Positions 6,118-14,958 of a stretch of 35,771 nt of DNA are shown here, piece after piece. This DNA is from Bacteroidota bacterium (GTDB lineage Bacteria > Bacteroidota > Bacteroidia > Chitinophagales > Chitinophagaceae). Location of the stretch: positions 1 to 35,771 of the forward strand of contig JAFDXG010000052.1 in assembly GCA_018268105.1 (NCBI GenBank), given 5' to 3'. The notes under the pieces are model-generated. The model was not told where the DNA came from. It was given only the letters and a program-made list of their open reading frames with translations, and searched no databases. The first letter of the stretch is position 1. The number at the start of each line of letters is the position of its first letter. Both the position numbers and the translations under genes were made by a program.

Positions 6118-6880
6118 ACGAAATAGCCATTATTACAAGGCGTTAGCGTATGGGGTGGTTATGCCAGAGAAAACGTGATTACTATTTTGTGATTCATCCA
6201 TTCACATACAGCTAAATAGTGATTGGCCAACTGTTATACCGTGCAAAAGTATTTTAGTTCAGGCAATGGCCTTGTAATGAGGTTTAAATACTTCAATGCG
6301 AGGGGTAAATAGATGCAAATCATTTAGACGGTACGAGCACCGCTATAACGCAGACACCAGATCTACCGAAATAACGCCTATTAAAAATACCCGGAAATCA
6401 GGCACCTCGCTTGTTCCGATCATTCAAAGACGGTTAATAATTTTGACATTTAATCATGAGCTGCAAATAGGGCCTGCTCACTAACATACGATGCCTTATG
6501 AATTAGGGAAGAGGGATAGTTCCCGGCTAATTTCAGCAAGTTGAAAGAGGACAGATTGTATGGATATCATAAAGCCCCGAATGCACGAATATGTAGGGGA
6601 GATTCGTAAACGATTGAAAAAAAATTGTGTGATATTTCTGTATAGGATTTGATCTGACAATATCATCGCTGTAAGGATTGGTAATAATACATTCAAAATG
6701 TTTGCAGTTTTTAGATTCAAAGTCTAATTACATGTATGTTATACTCAAATGCACTGCAAACGCATTCGTGCTTTTGTGGCAAGCCATGTATATATGCCTG
6801 GTGATTATGATAAGTTTTCTTTTATTACACTAAGTCACCTGTGGAGTTTTTAAGTAAAAAAGGTAAACAATACCCGCACT
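6118..6880. other. Long intergenic stretch with repeat copy C
   Basis: These 763 bases hold no gene I can support. The only structured element recognised is the third dispersed repeat copy at 6383-6451. Short frames (for example 6296-6484 on plus and 6496-6720 on minus) lack family features, signal peptides or plausible context. The length and the presence of the repeat suggest decayed mobile or cassette DNA. Confidence 0.5.
6383..6451. repeat. Dispersed repeat, copy C
   Basis: The copy begins aaaaatacccggaaatcagg, continues with cacctcgcttgt, and ends cggttaataattttgacattt. It matches copy B (3424-3515) in the leading and trailing blocks in the same order, with a shorter and diverged middle. 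Confidence 0.5.
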
Positions 6881-7789
6881 CTATTTTTTTCCGGCAAAAG
6901 ATGCGGGATAATTGCAGACCTGTTCCTTTGCACCATGCATATCCCGTATCCAGGTATCAAACTCACGTTTTCCTTCTTTTAATACTATGACACGTCCACC
7001 CAGGTCAGGGTTATGCTGGTTTCGGAGCTTCGATGCACGGCCGTACGCAAGGGCTAAATCGTAATAGGTAACTATATAATCATTGTAATGATCGTGTCCC
7101 GCAAATGTCCCCATTACAATTGCTTTTTTATTTTTCATGGCAAGTTCATACTCCGGAAACGGAATATGGAAAAAAGCTATTGCAGGGTAGGGAGTACCTC
7201 CGTTGGCCATGGTATATGTTTTACTTTTTGCACGGTACCATTCCACCTGATTATTTGTAAACCACCCCCAGCCACCAACCCTGGGTTTTAAAGTGCTGTA
7301 ATCATTAGAATCCATAAAATAGAGTAATGCTTCAGTTTTGTTGTCTCTTTCCGAAACAGTTAATATAAAATTGGAATTGCCGTCGGTTTCTCCTTCATCT
7401 TTATTTAAACAACCGTGCTGGCTTTGCAGGAACTTAGCCAGGTCTTTTCTTGAAATATTATGTTCAGAATCGTGATTGCCAAACACCATCACCCAGGGTA
7501 CTCCCGCTTCCTGAAATGCTTTCACAAACATCATATATCCCTTTTGCGGATTATCTTCTGTTACAATATCCCCGGTTATTACCACCAAATCCGGATTTTC
7601 TAATTGAATAATTTTTTGCAGGTATTCAAAAATGCCAAGGTTTTCTCCCCTGGAAGTATTAACATGGGTATCAGTAAACTGAATAATTTTAAATTCACCG
7701 GAATCATTAAATTTTAATGCAGCATTATTTTGTGCCGAAACTGTTCCGACCAGTACCAGAAAAAACCAATTGAAAAAAAATTGTTTCAT
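6881..7789 (-). CDS. Secreted calcineurin-like metallophosphoesterase
   Basis: The protein is about 302 residues from the preferred start at 7789 (MKQFFFNWFFLVLVGTVSAQ, a clean signal peptide ending at Ala-Gln). An upstream ATG at 7822 would add 11 residues in front of the signal and is less likely. All metallophosphoesterase motifs are present: FTDTH (Asp 40, His 42), GDIV (Asp 74), GNHDSEH (Asn 105, His 106), FHIP (His 208) and GHDH (His 232, His 234). These bind a dinuclear metal centre that hydrolyses phosphoesters. The protein most resembles the periplasmic phosphohydrolases of the PurpleAP/DCR2 type. Substrate is unknown. It is transcribed alone, divergent from the M20 peptidase. Confidence 0.88.
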   Translation of the reverse strand: MKQFFFNWFFLVLVGTVSAQNNAALKFNDSGEFKIIQFTDTHVNTSRGENLGIFEYLQKIIQLENPDLVVITGDIVTEDNPQKGYMMFVKAFQEAGVPWVMVFGNHDSEHNISRKDLAKFLQSQHGCLNKDEGETDGNSNFILTVSERDNKTEALLYFMDSNDYSTLKPRVGGWGWFTNNQVEWYRAKSKTYTMANGGTPYPAIAFFHIPFPEYELAMKNKKAIVMGTFAGHDHYNDYIVTYYDLALAYGRASKLRNQHNPDLGGRVIVLKEGKREFDTWIRDMHGAKEQVCNYPASFAGKK

Positions 7790-8162
7790 TACTAAATTGA
7801 AATTGTTTAAAAAGATGGACAAGACCCCAGCGGTTATTTGTCAGGATTTTACTTCTGAATTTTTTTGAGGTGTTTCCCTCATTCAATGAAATTTTGTTTC
7901 TGTAACTACAAAATTCCGAAAATAAATCATTATCTGTTTGAATGAGTAAGCAAAAGATATTCTGTAACGATAAACTGATGACAAATAGAACATAAATCAG
8001 TGCAGGCAGTTTCCGGATATTTTATTGAATAATGTATTTTTATGATGCCGTTATTTTAACCGGCAACAAATTCGGGTACAGAAAGCAGAGCTTAAAGATG
8101 AGCTAATTTATGTACTGGATTCCTGAGTTTTAAAAAAAGGTATAACCCGGACTTATACGAGA
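7790..8162. other. Divergent intergenic region
   Basis: This 373-base AT-rich gap separates the metallophosphoesterase (minus) from the M20 peptidase (plus) and must contain both promoters. I found no exact TAnnTTTG element, no operator-like palindrome and no riboswitch-like structure. It shows no coding potential. Confidence 0.45.
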
Positions 8163-9599
8163 ATGCATAAACTAAAAATTAATTATACTACTTTGTTTCG
8201 TTGCTTAATGTGTACTGTTGTATTGACATTTAAGCAATATGGCAACTCGCAAACTTTATCATACCCCACTCTGCCGGAAGCCGCAACTTTACTCAGTCAG
8301 TATATTCAGCAAAAATCATTGAGTGGCAATGAAAAAGAAGCAAGTGAATTTTTTGCAAATATCTGCCGTAGTAAAGGTTTATTTGTTGAACCCCTTAATT
8401 CAGCCGGAAATCAATACAATTTTTCCGCGTCCCTATGTCCTTTATCTGATCAAAAACCTAATATTATTTTTCTGAATCATATTGATGTAGTATCCGAAGG
8501 CAATATAAACAACTGGCAATATTATCCTTTTTCAGGTCATATTTCAGACAGTATTGTTTGGGGAAGAGGTGCAATTGATTTGAAAGGAGTAGCAATAATG
8601 CAATTACTTGCCATAGAACGTGCAAAAAAATGGTTCCCGGACAATCATTTCCCTTATAATATTACATTACTCTGTGTTGGATCTGAAGAATCCAACAACC
8701 AGGGAATAAAAGATGTGATTGAAAGCTCATTTACAAAACTAAATCCTGTTGTAGTTTATGGCGAAGGCGGGACGGGAATATCTCAGATATCAATAGCAAA
8801 CCCTGAACAATCTTTTTTTTGTATTTCAATAGCAGAAAAAAAAGCTATCGGATTAAAGTTAAGTTTAAATATAAACACATCAGGCCATGGGTCTGTGCCA
8901 CCCTCTGTTTATGCAAACAAGGTAATGATTCAGGCACTTCATCGCCTGCTGAAGTCAAAAAATAAATTACACTTTGATGAAATCACAGTAGATTTTTTTA
9001 AAACTGTTGGTGGCTACGAGAAGGGAATCCGAAAGTTCGTATTAAGACATCCACGGATATTTAAACCCGTTATTCAAAAAGCATTAAAAAAAGATCCTAT
9101 TCTACTTTCCATCATCACTAATACAATCAGCATTACCAATATAAACAATACTCCGCTTCCGGTTAATCAAATTGCTCCCGAAGTAGAAGTACTGCTTGAT
9201 TGCAGGCTTTTACCTAACACTGATCCCGAAAAATTTATTGATAACCTTCGCAAACAACTTCATTCAAATGACATATTAATTACTGTACTTAAAGAAACTC
9301 CAACTGCCCCTGTAACAGAGAAAGGTGAATATTATACTCACCTGAAAAAAGCTATTGAAACAGTTTTTACCGGCAGTGTTGTTTTGCCGGTATTAATACC
9401 CGCACATAGCGATAATAATTTTTTAAGAAAGATGGGGGTTCCGGTATATGGTTTAACACCGGCACTATTGTCAAATACACAACTACGCTCAATTCATAAC
9501 AGTAATGAACATATAACGTTTCAACAACTACAAAAAGGGATAGAAGTGTATGAGAACCTTTTAAAAAATATCACTACTCATATACCTGAATCTCACTAA
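8163..9599 (+). CDS. M20 family zinc metallopeptidase (carboxypeptidase-like)
   Basis: This 478-residue protein carries the full M20 set: FLNHIDVV (His 106, Asp 108), WGRGAIDLKG (Asp 139, bridging ligand), GSEESNNQG (Glu 175 catalytic base, Glu 176 ligand), YGEGG (Glu 201) and IHNSNEH (His 445, last zinc ligand). The dimerisation or lid domain spans roughly 225-365 and has the conserved SGHGSVPP. The N-terminus has a basic start and hydrophobic run (LFRCLMCTVVLTF) ending before NSQ, consistent with export. It would remove C-terminal or dipeptide amino acids with two zinc ions. The closest type is the carboxypeptidase S/Xaa-His group; exact specificity cannot be read. It is a stand-alone gene. 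Confidence 0.9.
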   Translation: MHKLKINYTTLFRCLMCTVVLTFKQYGNSQTLSYPTLPEAATLLSQYIQQKSLSGNEKEASEFFANICRSKGLFVEPLNSAGNQYNFSASLCPLSDQKPNIIFLNHIDVVSEGNINNWQYYPFSGHISDSIVWGRGAIDLKGVAIMQLLAIERAKKWFPDNHFPYNITLLCVGSEESNNQGIKDVIESSFTKLNPVVVYGEGGTGISQISIANPEQSFFCISIAEKKAIGLKLSLNINTSGHGSVPPSVYANKVMIQALHRLLKSKNKLHFDEITVDFFKTVGGYEKGIRKFVLRHPRIFKPVIQKALKKDPILLSIITNTISITNINNTPLPVNQIAPEVEVLLDCRLLPNTDPEKFIDNLRKQLHSNDILITVLKETPTAPVTEKGEYYTHLKKAIETVFTGSVVLPVLIPAHSDNNFLRKMGVPVYGLTPALLSNTQLRSIHNSNEHITFQQLQKGIEVYENLLKNITTHIPESH

Positions 9600-9706
9600 A
9601 ATTTATTTCAATCTAAAAAAAACTGAGGGATCTTCAACATTCATTAGCATAAAATATATTAATAAATACAGGGAATCACTAATACGTAAAGCACAGTATA
9701 CACTGA

Positions 9707-10858
9707 TTACCGAATCCTGCCCGACATAATGGTGGTGCCCAGCCCAAGTAATGCGACCAATGCAAAAGACAATCGCAAATTGCTGATTTCGGAAATAAAA
9801 CCAATCACCGGTGGACCAATGAGAAAACCCAGAAATCCGATAGAAGAAACAGAAGCAATTGCCACACCGGGTAGCATATTCTTAGATTTACCGGCAAGGC
9901 TGTATGCCATTGGCACTACCGAAGAAGTACCAATACCTACTATGAAAAAACCAAGTGTTGCAGCAGGCACATTCGGAAACACAACAGCAATAGCCATACC
10001 TGAAATAATAAACAACCCGCTCATTTTTAATATACGATGAATGCCAAACCGGGTTATCAAATAGTCTGCTGTAAAACGACCTGCTGTCATGGTAAACATA
10101 AATGCTACGTAACCAAGACGCGTTAAATCTTTTGGCGCCTGCACAATTTTTTCAAAATAAATACCACTCCAGTCAAACATGGTGCCCTCGCAAATCATAC
10201 AGGCAAAGGCTATGATACCAAGTTTGATAATATACCTGTCGGGTCTTACAAATATTTTCTTTTTTTCTTTACCGGTAAGATGTGCATCTCTCGGTAACAT
10301 AAATTTTCTTGCAGACAGCATTAACAGCAGCCCTACACCACATATTATACAAAAATGAATAAACGGCGATATATGCCTTGCTATCATGAATGTGCTGATA
10401 ACCCCTCCGGTAAACCCGGCCAAGCTCCATACGCCATGAAATGATGCCATAATACTCCGCCGGTAAAGTCGCTCTACACCTACGCCCTGGGTGTTGAGCG
10501 ATATATTGGAAAGGTTACCGCAAATGCCAAATAAAAAAAGTGCCAGCAGTAGTTGCCAGGCAGTAGTAACACTACCAAGCACTAACAGCATAGACGGGTA
10601 CAGGCAGGCAGCTATAGACAAGACCCTGCGACTACCGAACCGGCTCACTAAAAATCCGGACAGTGCCATTGCCGCCAGTTGCCCTACCGGTAGTGCAAAA
10701 AGTATGGAACCCAGTGCACCATCGCTGAGTTGCAGTTCACTTTTAATATCAGGTATACGGCTTGCCCATGTGGCAAAACTCAGTCCCTGAATGAAATAAA
10801 AAGTACTTACGCCAATACGAAAATAGCGTTGTGTTGTAAAAGAAGAAGAAATAATCAT
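9707..10858 (-). CDS. MFS transporter, YbjJ/MosC-like
   Basis: The protein is a 12-span major facilitator of about 383 residues. The opening YFIQGLSFATWASRIPDIK followed by LQLSDGALGSILFALPVGQ is characteristic of the YbjJ/MosC branch. Loop motif A is seen as GFLVSRFGSRR after span 2, with a partial second copy (ADYLITRFGIHR) after the central loop. Substrate is unknown; MosC has been linked to rhizopine uptake and YbjJ has no settled role. I prefer the ATG at 10858 (MIISSSFTTQ) over the ATG at 10894 because a promoter-like TACTTTTG lies at 10918-10911, which would leave almost no leader for the upstream start. The gene is divergent from pntB. Confidence 0.85.
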   Translation of the reverse strand: MIISSSFTTQRYFRIGVSTFYFIQGLSFATWASRIPDIKSELQLSDGALGSILFALPVGQLAAMALSGFLVSRFGSRRVLSIAACLYPSMLLVLGSVTTAWQLLLALFLFGICGNLSNISLNTQGVGVERLYRRSIMASFHGVWSLAGFTGGVISTFMIARHISPFIHFCIICGVGLLLMLSARKFMLPRDAHLTGKEKKKIFVRPDRYIIKLGIIAFACMICEGTMFDWSGIYFEKIVQAPKDLTRLGYVAFMFTMTAGRFTADYLITRFGIHRILKMSGLFIISGMAIAVVFPNVPAATLGFFIVGIGTSSVVPMAYSLAGKSKNMLPGVAIASVSSIGFLGFLIGPPVIGFISEISNLRLSFALVALLGLGTTIMSGRIR

Positions 10859-10910
10859 TTTTGCCTGTGGGTTATTATCAATTGATGACAGCAATCAATA
10901 ATGCAGGGGA

Positions 10911-10918
10911 CAAAAGTA
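10911..10918 (-). promoter_or_regulatory. Candidate -7 element for the MFS gene
   Basis: On the minus strand this reads TACTTTTG, an exact match to the Bacteroidota -7 consensus TAnnTTTG. The -33 region has no clear TTTG. A start of transcription near 10905 would give a leader of about 45 bases to the ATG at 10858. Confidence 0.35.
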
Positions 10919-10991
10919 AATTAATTATAAGTGACTCTTAAAGTTTGAAATTAGCCATTTTTATAGGAAATTTAAGCCTCACTTATATATC

Positions 10992-12422
10992 ATGCAGGAA
11001 TCTACACTTATTATCTGTTATATTATCGCATCTGTTACCTTCATCCTCGGATTAAAACTACTCTCCCACCCTGCTACAGCGCGAAGGGGTAACCTGATTG
11101 CTGCAGCAGGAATGATATTAGCTGTTGCCGCCACAATTTTTTTATATAAAGATGAGAATGGAAATGCATTACATAACTATAGCTGGATATTTAGCGGTAT
11201 TGCAATTGGTGGAATAATTGGCATACTGGTAGCCTTAAAAGTGAAGATGACCGCAATGCCGGAACTGGTTAGTTTCTTTAATGGAATGGGTGGCGCCTGT
11301 GCGGCATTGATCAGTATAGTAGAATATAATCACCTTGTGCATCATGCCGCAGACGGAACATTACCGGGCGGGGAACTGCTGATTATATTACTGGGACTAA
11401 TTATTGGCACAGTATCCTTTACCGGCAGTATGATAGCCTGGGGCAAACTAAACGGAAGTATAAAAAACTTTGACTTTAAAGGTCAGCATATTCTAAACCT
11501 TTTGCTAATGCTGATAATAATTTGCACCGCAGGCTGGCTGATATACCATTCCGGGCTGAGCGGGTCAGAAAATGCAAATCACAGTTTACTGCCATTTTAT
11601 ATTATCCTGGTGTTGTCAGTTGTTTATGGGGTGTTTTTTGTTTTGCCTATTGGAGGTGCAGATATGCCGGTAGTAATTTCTTTGCTCAATTCATTCACGG
11701 GTATTGCAGCGGCCTGTGGTGGATTCCTGTATGACAATAAGGCGATGCTAACCGGGGGTATACTTGTCGGCGCCGCTGGTACTTTACTGACCATTCTGAT
11801 GTGTAAAGCCATGAACCGCTCTCTGCTTAATGTATTAATAGGTTCCTTTGGCGGAGATGTTCATAGCCAAACTTCAGATCAGCAACATGGCACCTATAAA
11901 GAAATATCGGTAAGTGATGCCGCAATGGTAATGAATTACTCAAAAAAGATATTTATTGTTCCCGGTTATGGATTAGCAGTAGCACAGGCTCAGCATGTGT
12001 GCCATGAGCTGGAAAAATTACTGACAGAAAGGGGAGTAGATTTAAAATATGCCATTCACCCGGTGGCGGGGCGTATGCCCGGCCACATGAATGTGCTGCT
12101 GGCAGAAGCAAATGTGAACTACGAACTTTTAGTAGAAATGGAACAGGCAAACCAGGAGTTTGCCGACACCGATGTAGTGCTGGTACTGGGTGCAAATGAT
12201 GTTGTGAACCCTGCTGCCAACACTGATCCTGCTTCACCGATATATGGTATGCCGGTGTTAAATGTAGAACTTGCTAAAACTGTTATTGTAAATAAACGAA
12301 GTATGAAACCGGGATATGCCGGTATAGAAAACACATTGTTTTTTCAACCAAAAACTTCGATGCTATTTGGTGATGCAAAAAAAGTTTTGCAGGACCTTAT
12401 CGCCGAGATAAAGTCGTTATAG
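10992..12422 (+). CDS. pntB: NAD(P) transhydrogenase subunit beta
   Basis: This 476-residue protein has the PntB layout. About nine membrane helices fill residues 1-285 (domain II half), including the conserved MTAMPELVSFFNGMGG segment. A soluble NADP(H)-binding domain III follows from about 318, with PGYGLAVAQAQ (Rossmann loop), AGRMPGHMNVLLAEA, GANDVVNPAA, KRSMKPGYAG and LFGDAKK. Together with PntA it couples hydride transfer from NADH to NADP+ to inward proton movement and so supplies NADPH. PntA is not in this window: the gene upstream is a divergent MFS transporter and the gene downstream is an RNA methyltransferase. The alpha subunit must be encoded elsewhere. The next gene follows at close spacing and may be co-transcribed. 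Confidence 0.96.
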   Translation: MQESTLIICYIIASVTFILGLKLLSHPATARRGNLIAAAGMILAVAATIFLYKDENGNALHNYSWIFSGIAIGGIIGILVALKVKMTAMPELVSFFNGMGGACAALISIVEYNHLVHHAADGTLPGGELLIILLGLIIGTVSFTGSMIAWGKLNGSIKNFDFKGQHILNLLLMLIIICTAGWLIYHSGLSGSENANHSLLPFYIILVLSVVYGVFFVLPIGGADMPVVISLLNSFTGIAAACGGFLYDNKAMLTGGILVGAAGTLLTILMCKAMNRSLLNVLIGSFGGDVHSQTSDQQHGTYKEISVSDAAMVMNYSKKIFIVPGYGLAVAQAQHVCHELEKLLTERGVDLKYAIHPVAGRMPGHMNVLLAEANVNYELLVEMEQANQEFADTDVVLVLGANDVVNPAANTDPASPIYGMPVLNVELAKTVIVNKRSMKPGYAGIENTLFFQPKTSMLFGDAKKVLQDLIAEIKSL

Positions 12423-12429
12423 AATAACT

Positions 12430-13857
12430 TTGTGCAAAATATTCAGCTACACATTGAAGATTCCTGAAGCATTCTTTCATTCTTTACAGGGCATACCGGG
12501 TTTTGACAGACTTGCCTTTGAAGCCATACATCAATCCGGGGAACAGGTTACATCTGTGAGATTTAATCCCTTCCGGAAAAAGTTACATAATAGTCAATGG
12601 ATACCGGCAGATTTGCAGGACAAGCGTAAGGCACTTCCCGAAATTAACCCTATACCCTGGTGCAAAGAGGGTGTTTACTTATCAGATCGTCCCGTATTTA
12701 CGCTTGACCCCATGTTTCACGCGGGTTGTTATTACGTGCAGGAAGCCTCATCAATGTTTATTGAGCAGGCAGTTAAAACCTGCTTCCCCGATCATTCGGT
12801 TACCCCTTACCGTGTACTCGATCTTTGCGCTGCTCCCGGTGGCAAATCCACACATCTTTCGGCACTGTTTCCACAGGGGCTTGTTGTAGCCAATGAAGTC
12901 ATAAAAACACGTTCGGGTATCCTTGCAGAAAACACAGTAAAATGGGGGCATGATAATATTGTGGTAACAAATAATGATGCATCTGATTTTAAAAAACTAC
13001 CCGGTTATTTTGATTTGATACTCGTTGATGCTCCCTGCAGTGGTAGCGGTATGTTTAGAAAAGATCCGGACGCCGTGGCAGAATGGTCGCTGCAACATGT
13101 GGAGCATTGCAGCAGACGTCAACGCCGCATACTGGAAGATGCCTGGGGCAGCCTCAAAGAAAATGGCATTCTGATCTATTGTACCTGTTCTTATTCAAAA
13201 GAAGAAGATGAAGATATAGCGGACTGGCTTGCCGGGAAATATGATGTGGAGAGTATAGCTTTGCAACCTGCGACAGAATGGGGGATAATTGAAACTTTCA
13301 GCGAACAAAAAAAATGCAGAGGATACAGATTTTATCCGGACAAACTTAAAGGCGAAGGATTCTATATCAGTTGCCTGCGAAAAAAAAATACTGAGACAGT
13401 ACACACAGTCAAACCTAAAAAGTTTAGTTATGTTTCCGTCTCCGAAGCTAAAATTATTTTCCGTTATACCCAACAAAGCAGTTGGCAATATTTAGCTATA
13501 CACACACAAGACGATATCACTCTAATTAACCCCAGGTGGCAGGAAGATTTGTCTGTACTTTTTACGGCATTATATATAAAAAAAATGGGGATTAGAGTGG
13601 GCAGGCTCATCCGGGATGAACTGATACCCTCGCAAGAACTTGCCCAGTGCTGTATACTTTCCCAAGAAATCAACACCCTGGAGCTTCCGCTTGAATCCGC
13701 TCTGCAATACCTGCGCAAAGCTGATTTTTCATTTCAAAAACAACCTAAGGGTTGGTTGCTGGTGATTTATAGCGGGTTCCCTCTTGGCTGGGCAAAATCA
13801 TTAAGCCACCGGATGAATAACTATTATCCGCAGGGGCTGCGTATATTAAAACATTGA
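12430..13857 (+). CDS. RsmF-type rRNA (cytosine-C5) methyltransferase
   Basis: This 475-residue member of the NOL1/NOP2/Sun family has the SAM motif LDLCAAPGGKSTHL (about 130-143). The two catalytic cysteines lie in DAPCSGSGMFRKDP (Cys 203) and YCTCSY (Cys 253). An N-terminal domain precedes the catalytic core (YYVQEASSMFIEQAV). A C-terminal extension of about 170 residues fits the RsmF/YebU PUA-like RNA-binding region, ending with FPLGWAKSL. It should methylate a cytosine in 16S rRNA or possibly tRNA. There is no ATG at the start; candidates are TTG at 12430 and TTG at 12454. The latter gives MKIPEAFFHSLQG, which looks more like family N-termini. It begins within a few bases of the pntB stop. 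Confidence 0.88.
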   Translation: MCKIFSYTLKIPEAFFHSLQGIPGFDRLAFEAIHQSGEQVTSVRFNPFRKKLHNSQWIPADLQDKRKALPEINPIPWCKEGVYLSDRPVFTLDPMFHAGCYYVQEASSMFIEQAVKTCFPDHSVTPYRVLDLCAAPGGKSTHLSALFPQGLVVANEVIKTRSGILAENTVKWGHDNIVVTNNDASDFKKLPGYFDLILVDAPCSGSGMFRKDPDAVAEWSLQHVEHCSRRQRRILEDAWGSLKENGILIYCTCSYSKEEDEDIADWLAGKYDVESIALQPATEWGIIETFSEQKKCRGYRFYPDKLKGEGFYISCLRKKNTETVHTVKPKKFSYVSVSEAKIIFRYTQQSSWQYLAIHTQDDITLINPRWQEDLSVLFTALYIKKMGIRVGRLIRDELIPSQELAQCCILSQEINTLELPLESALQYLRKADFSFQKQPKGWLLVIYSGFPLGWAKSLSHRMNNYYPQGLRILKH

Positions 13858-13926
13858 TTTTCACGTTATATAACCGATCTGTATTTTTTTCTTATTTTCG
13901 TATGTGCTGAAAATAAAAGATATCTG

Positions 13927-14919
13927 ATGAAAAAATTGGGATATATACTGATTTTATTGCTTTTTACAACCGGTATTGCTGCGCAAAATTCAAATCTGAA
14001 TATTCATAATGAAAACGGGAAGTTGTATCTAAAACATACTGTTGAAGCAAAAGAGAACTGGTATAGCATTGGCAGATTATATAATATTAGTCCGAAAGAA
14101 ATTGCACCGGCAAACGGACTTACCTTAAACAGTGGCTTGGAAATAGGTCAACAACTTAAGATACCTCTGACAAAAAATAATTTCGCACAACAGGGTGTTG
14201 CTCCTGCAGATGAAATCTTCGTTCCGCTTTATCATACAGTTGAACAAAAAGAAGGATTGTTCAGGATAGGACAGAATTTTAATAAAGTATCGGCAACTGA
14301 ATTAAAAAAATGGAATAATCTTGATGCTGAAAATATTAGTATAGGTCAGCAACTGGTAGTTGGATTTTTAAAAGTTAAAAAAAATCAATCGGTACTTGCG
14401 CTGAATGGTGTCAGACGCATAGACGAACCCATAAAGACTGTTCCATCCATTGTAAATTCAGAAGCAACATCAGTTCCAGTAACTTCACAGGCTTCTGCAG
14501 AACCTGCTAAACCTGTAGCAACATCTTCCACTCCTGCACAGCAAAAAGCAGCAGAGATCAATACATCGTCAACTTCACCGGAGGGATCGGGCTTTTTCAA
14601 AAACTTATATAAGCAGCAGGCTTTATCAAACAGCGCTTTCAGAAGCGAGATGGGGGCTGCATCAGTATTTAAGAGTACCAGCGGTTGGCAGGATGCTAAA
14701 TATTATGCGCTAATGAATAATATTTCTCCCGGAACGATAGTACGTATAACCAATCCGGCAAACAGCAAAATAATTTTTGCAAAAGTATTGGGGGAACTAC
14801 CCCCTGGAAAAGAAAATGACGGATTATTAATTCGCATCAGCAATGCCGCAGCCGCTGAGCTGAAGATTAATGAAAAAGACTCCAGGTTCCCCGCCGAAGT
14901 ATCTTATGCTAAAAGCTGA
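13927..14919 (+). CDS. LysM-domain exported protein with C-terminal RlpA-like region
   Basis: The 330-residue protein starts with a signal peptide (MKKLGYILILLLFTTGIAAQ). Two LysM repeats follow, at about 36-80 (HTVEAKENWYSIGRLYNIS to IGQQLKIP) and 102-146 (HTVEQKEGLFRIGQNFNKV to IGQQLVVG), both expected to bind peptidoglycan. Residues 165-223 form a low-complexity Ser/Thr/Pro/Ala linker. The C-terminal 105 residues (SGWQDAKYYALMNNISPGTIVRI to AAAELKI) resemble the double-psi barrel of RlpA-like proteins, though without an obvious catalytic acid. It probably acts in the periplasm or at the cell wall, with a structural rather than enzymatic role. It lies 69 bases after the methyltransferase. 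Confidence 0.82.
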   Translation: MKKLGYILILLLFTTGIAAQNSNLNIHNENGKLYLKHTVEAKENWYSIGRLYNISPKEIAPANGLTLNSGLEIGQQLKIPLTKNNFAQQGVAPADEIFVPLYHTVEQKEGLFRIGQNFNKVSATELKKWNNLDAENISIGQQLVVGFLKVKKNQSVLALNGVRRIDEPIKTVPSIVNSEATSVPVTSQASAEPAKPVATSSTPAQQKAAEINTSSTSPEGSGFFKNLYKQQALSNSAFRSEMGAASVFKSTSGWQDAKYYALMNNISPGTIVRITNPANSKIIFAKVLGELPPGKENDGLLIRISNAAAAELKINEKDSRFPAEVSYAKS

Positions 14920-14958
14920 TACTATTAATTGATACCTGTTCTTCTACGGCCAGTGCAC

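Noticed and set aside
6296..6484. 62-codon plus-strand frame in the gap after the sialidase-like gene
   Set aside because: It overlaps repeat copy C and has no recognisable protein features.
6496..6720. 74-codon minus-strand frame
   Set aside because: Composition is that of random AT-rich DNA, with no signal, domain or supporting neighbour.
11953..12237. 94-codon minus-strand frame within pntB
   Set aside because: It lies wholly opposite the conserved NADP-binding domain and has no independent support.
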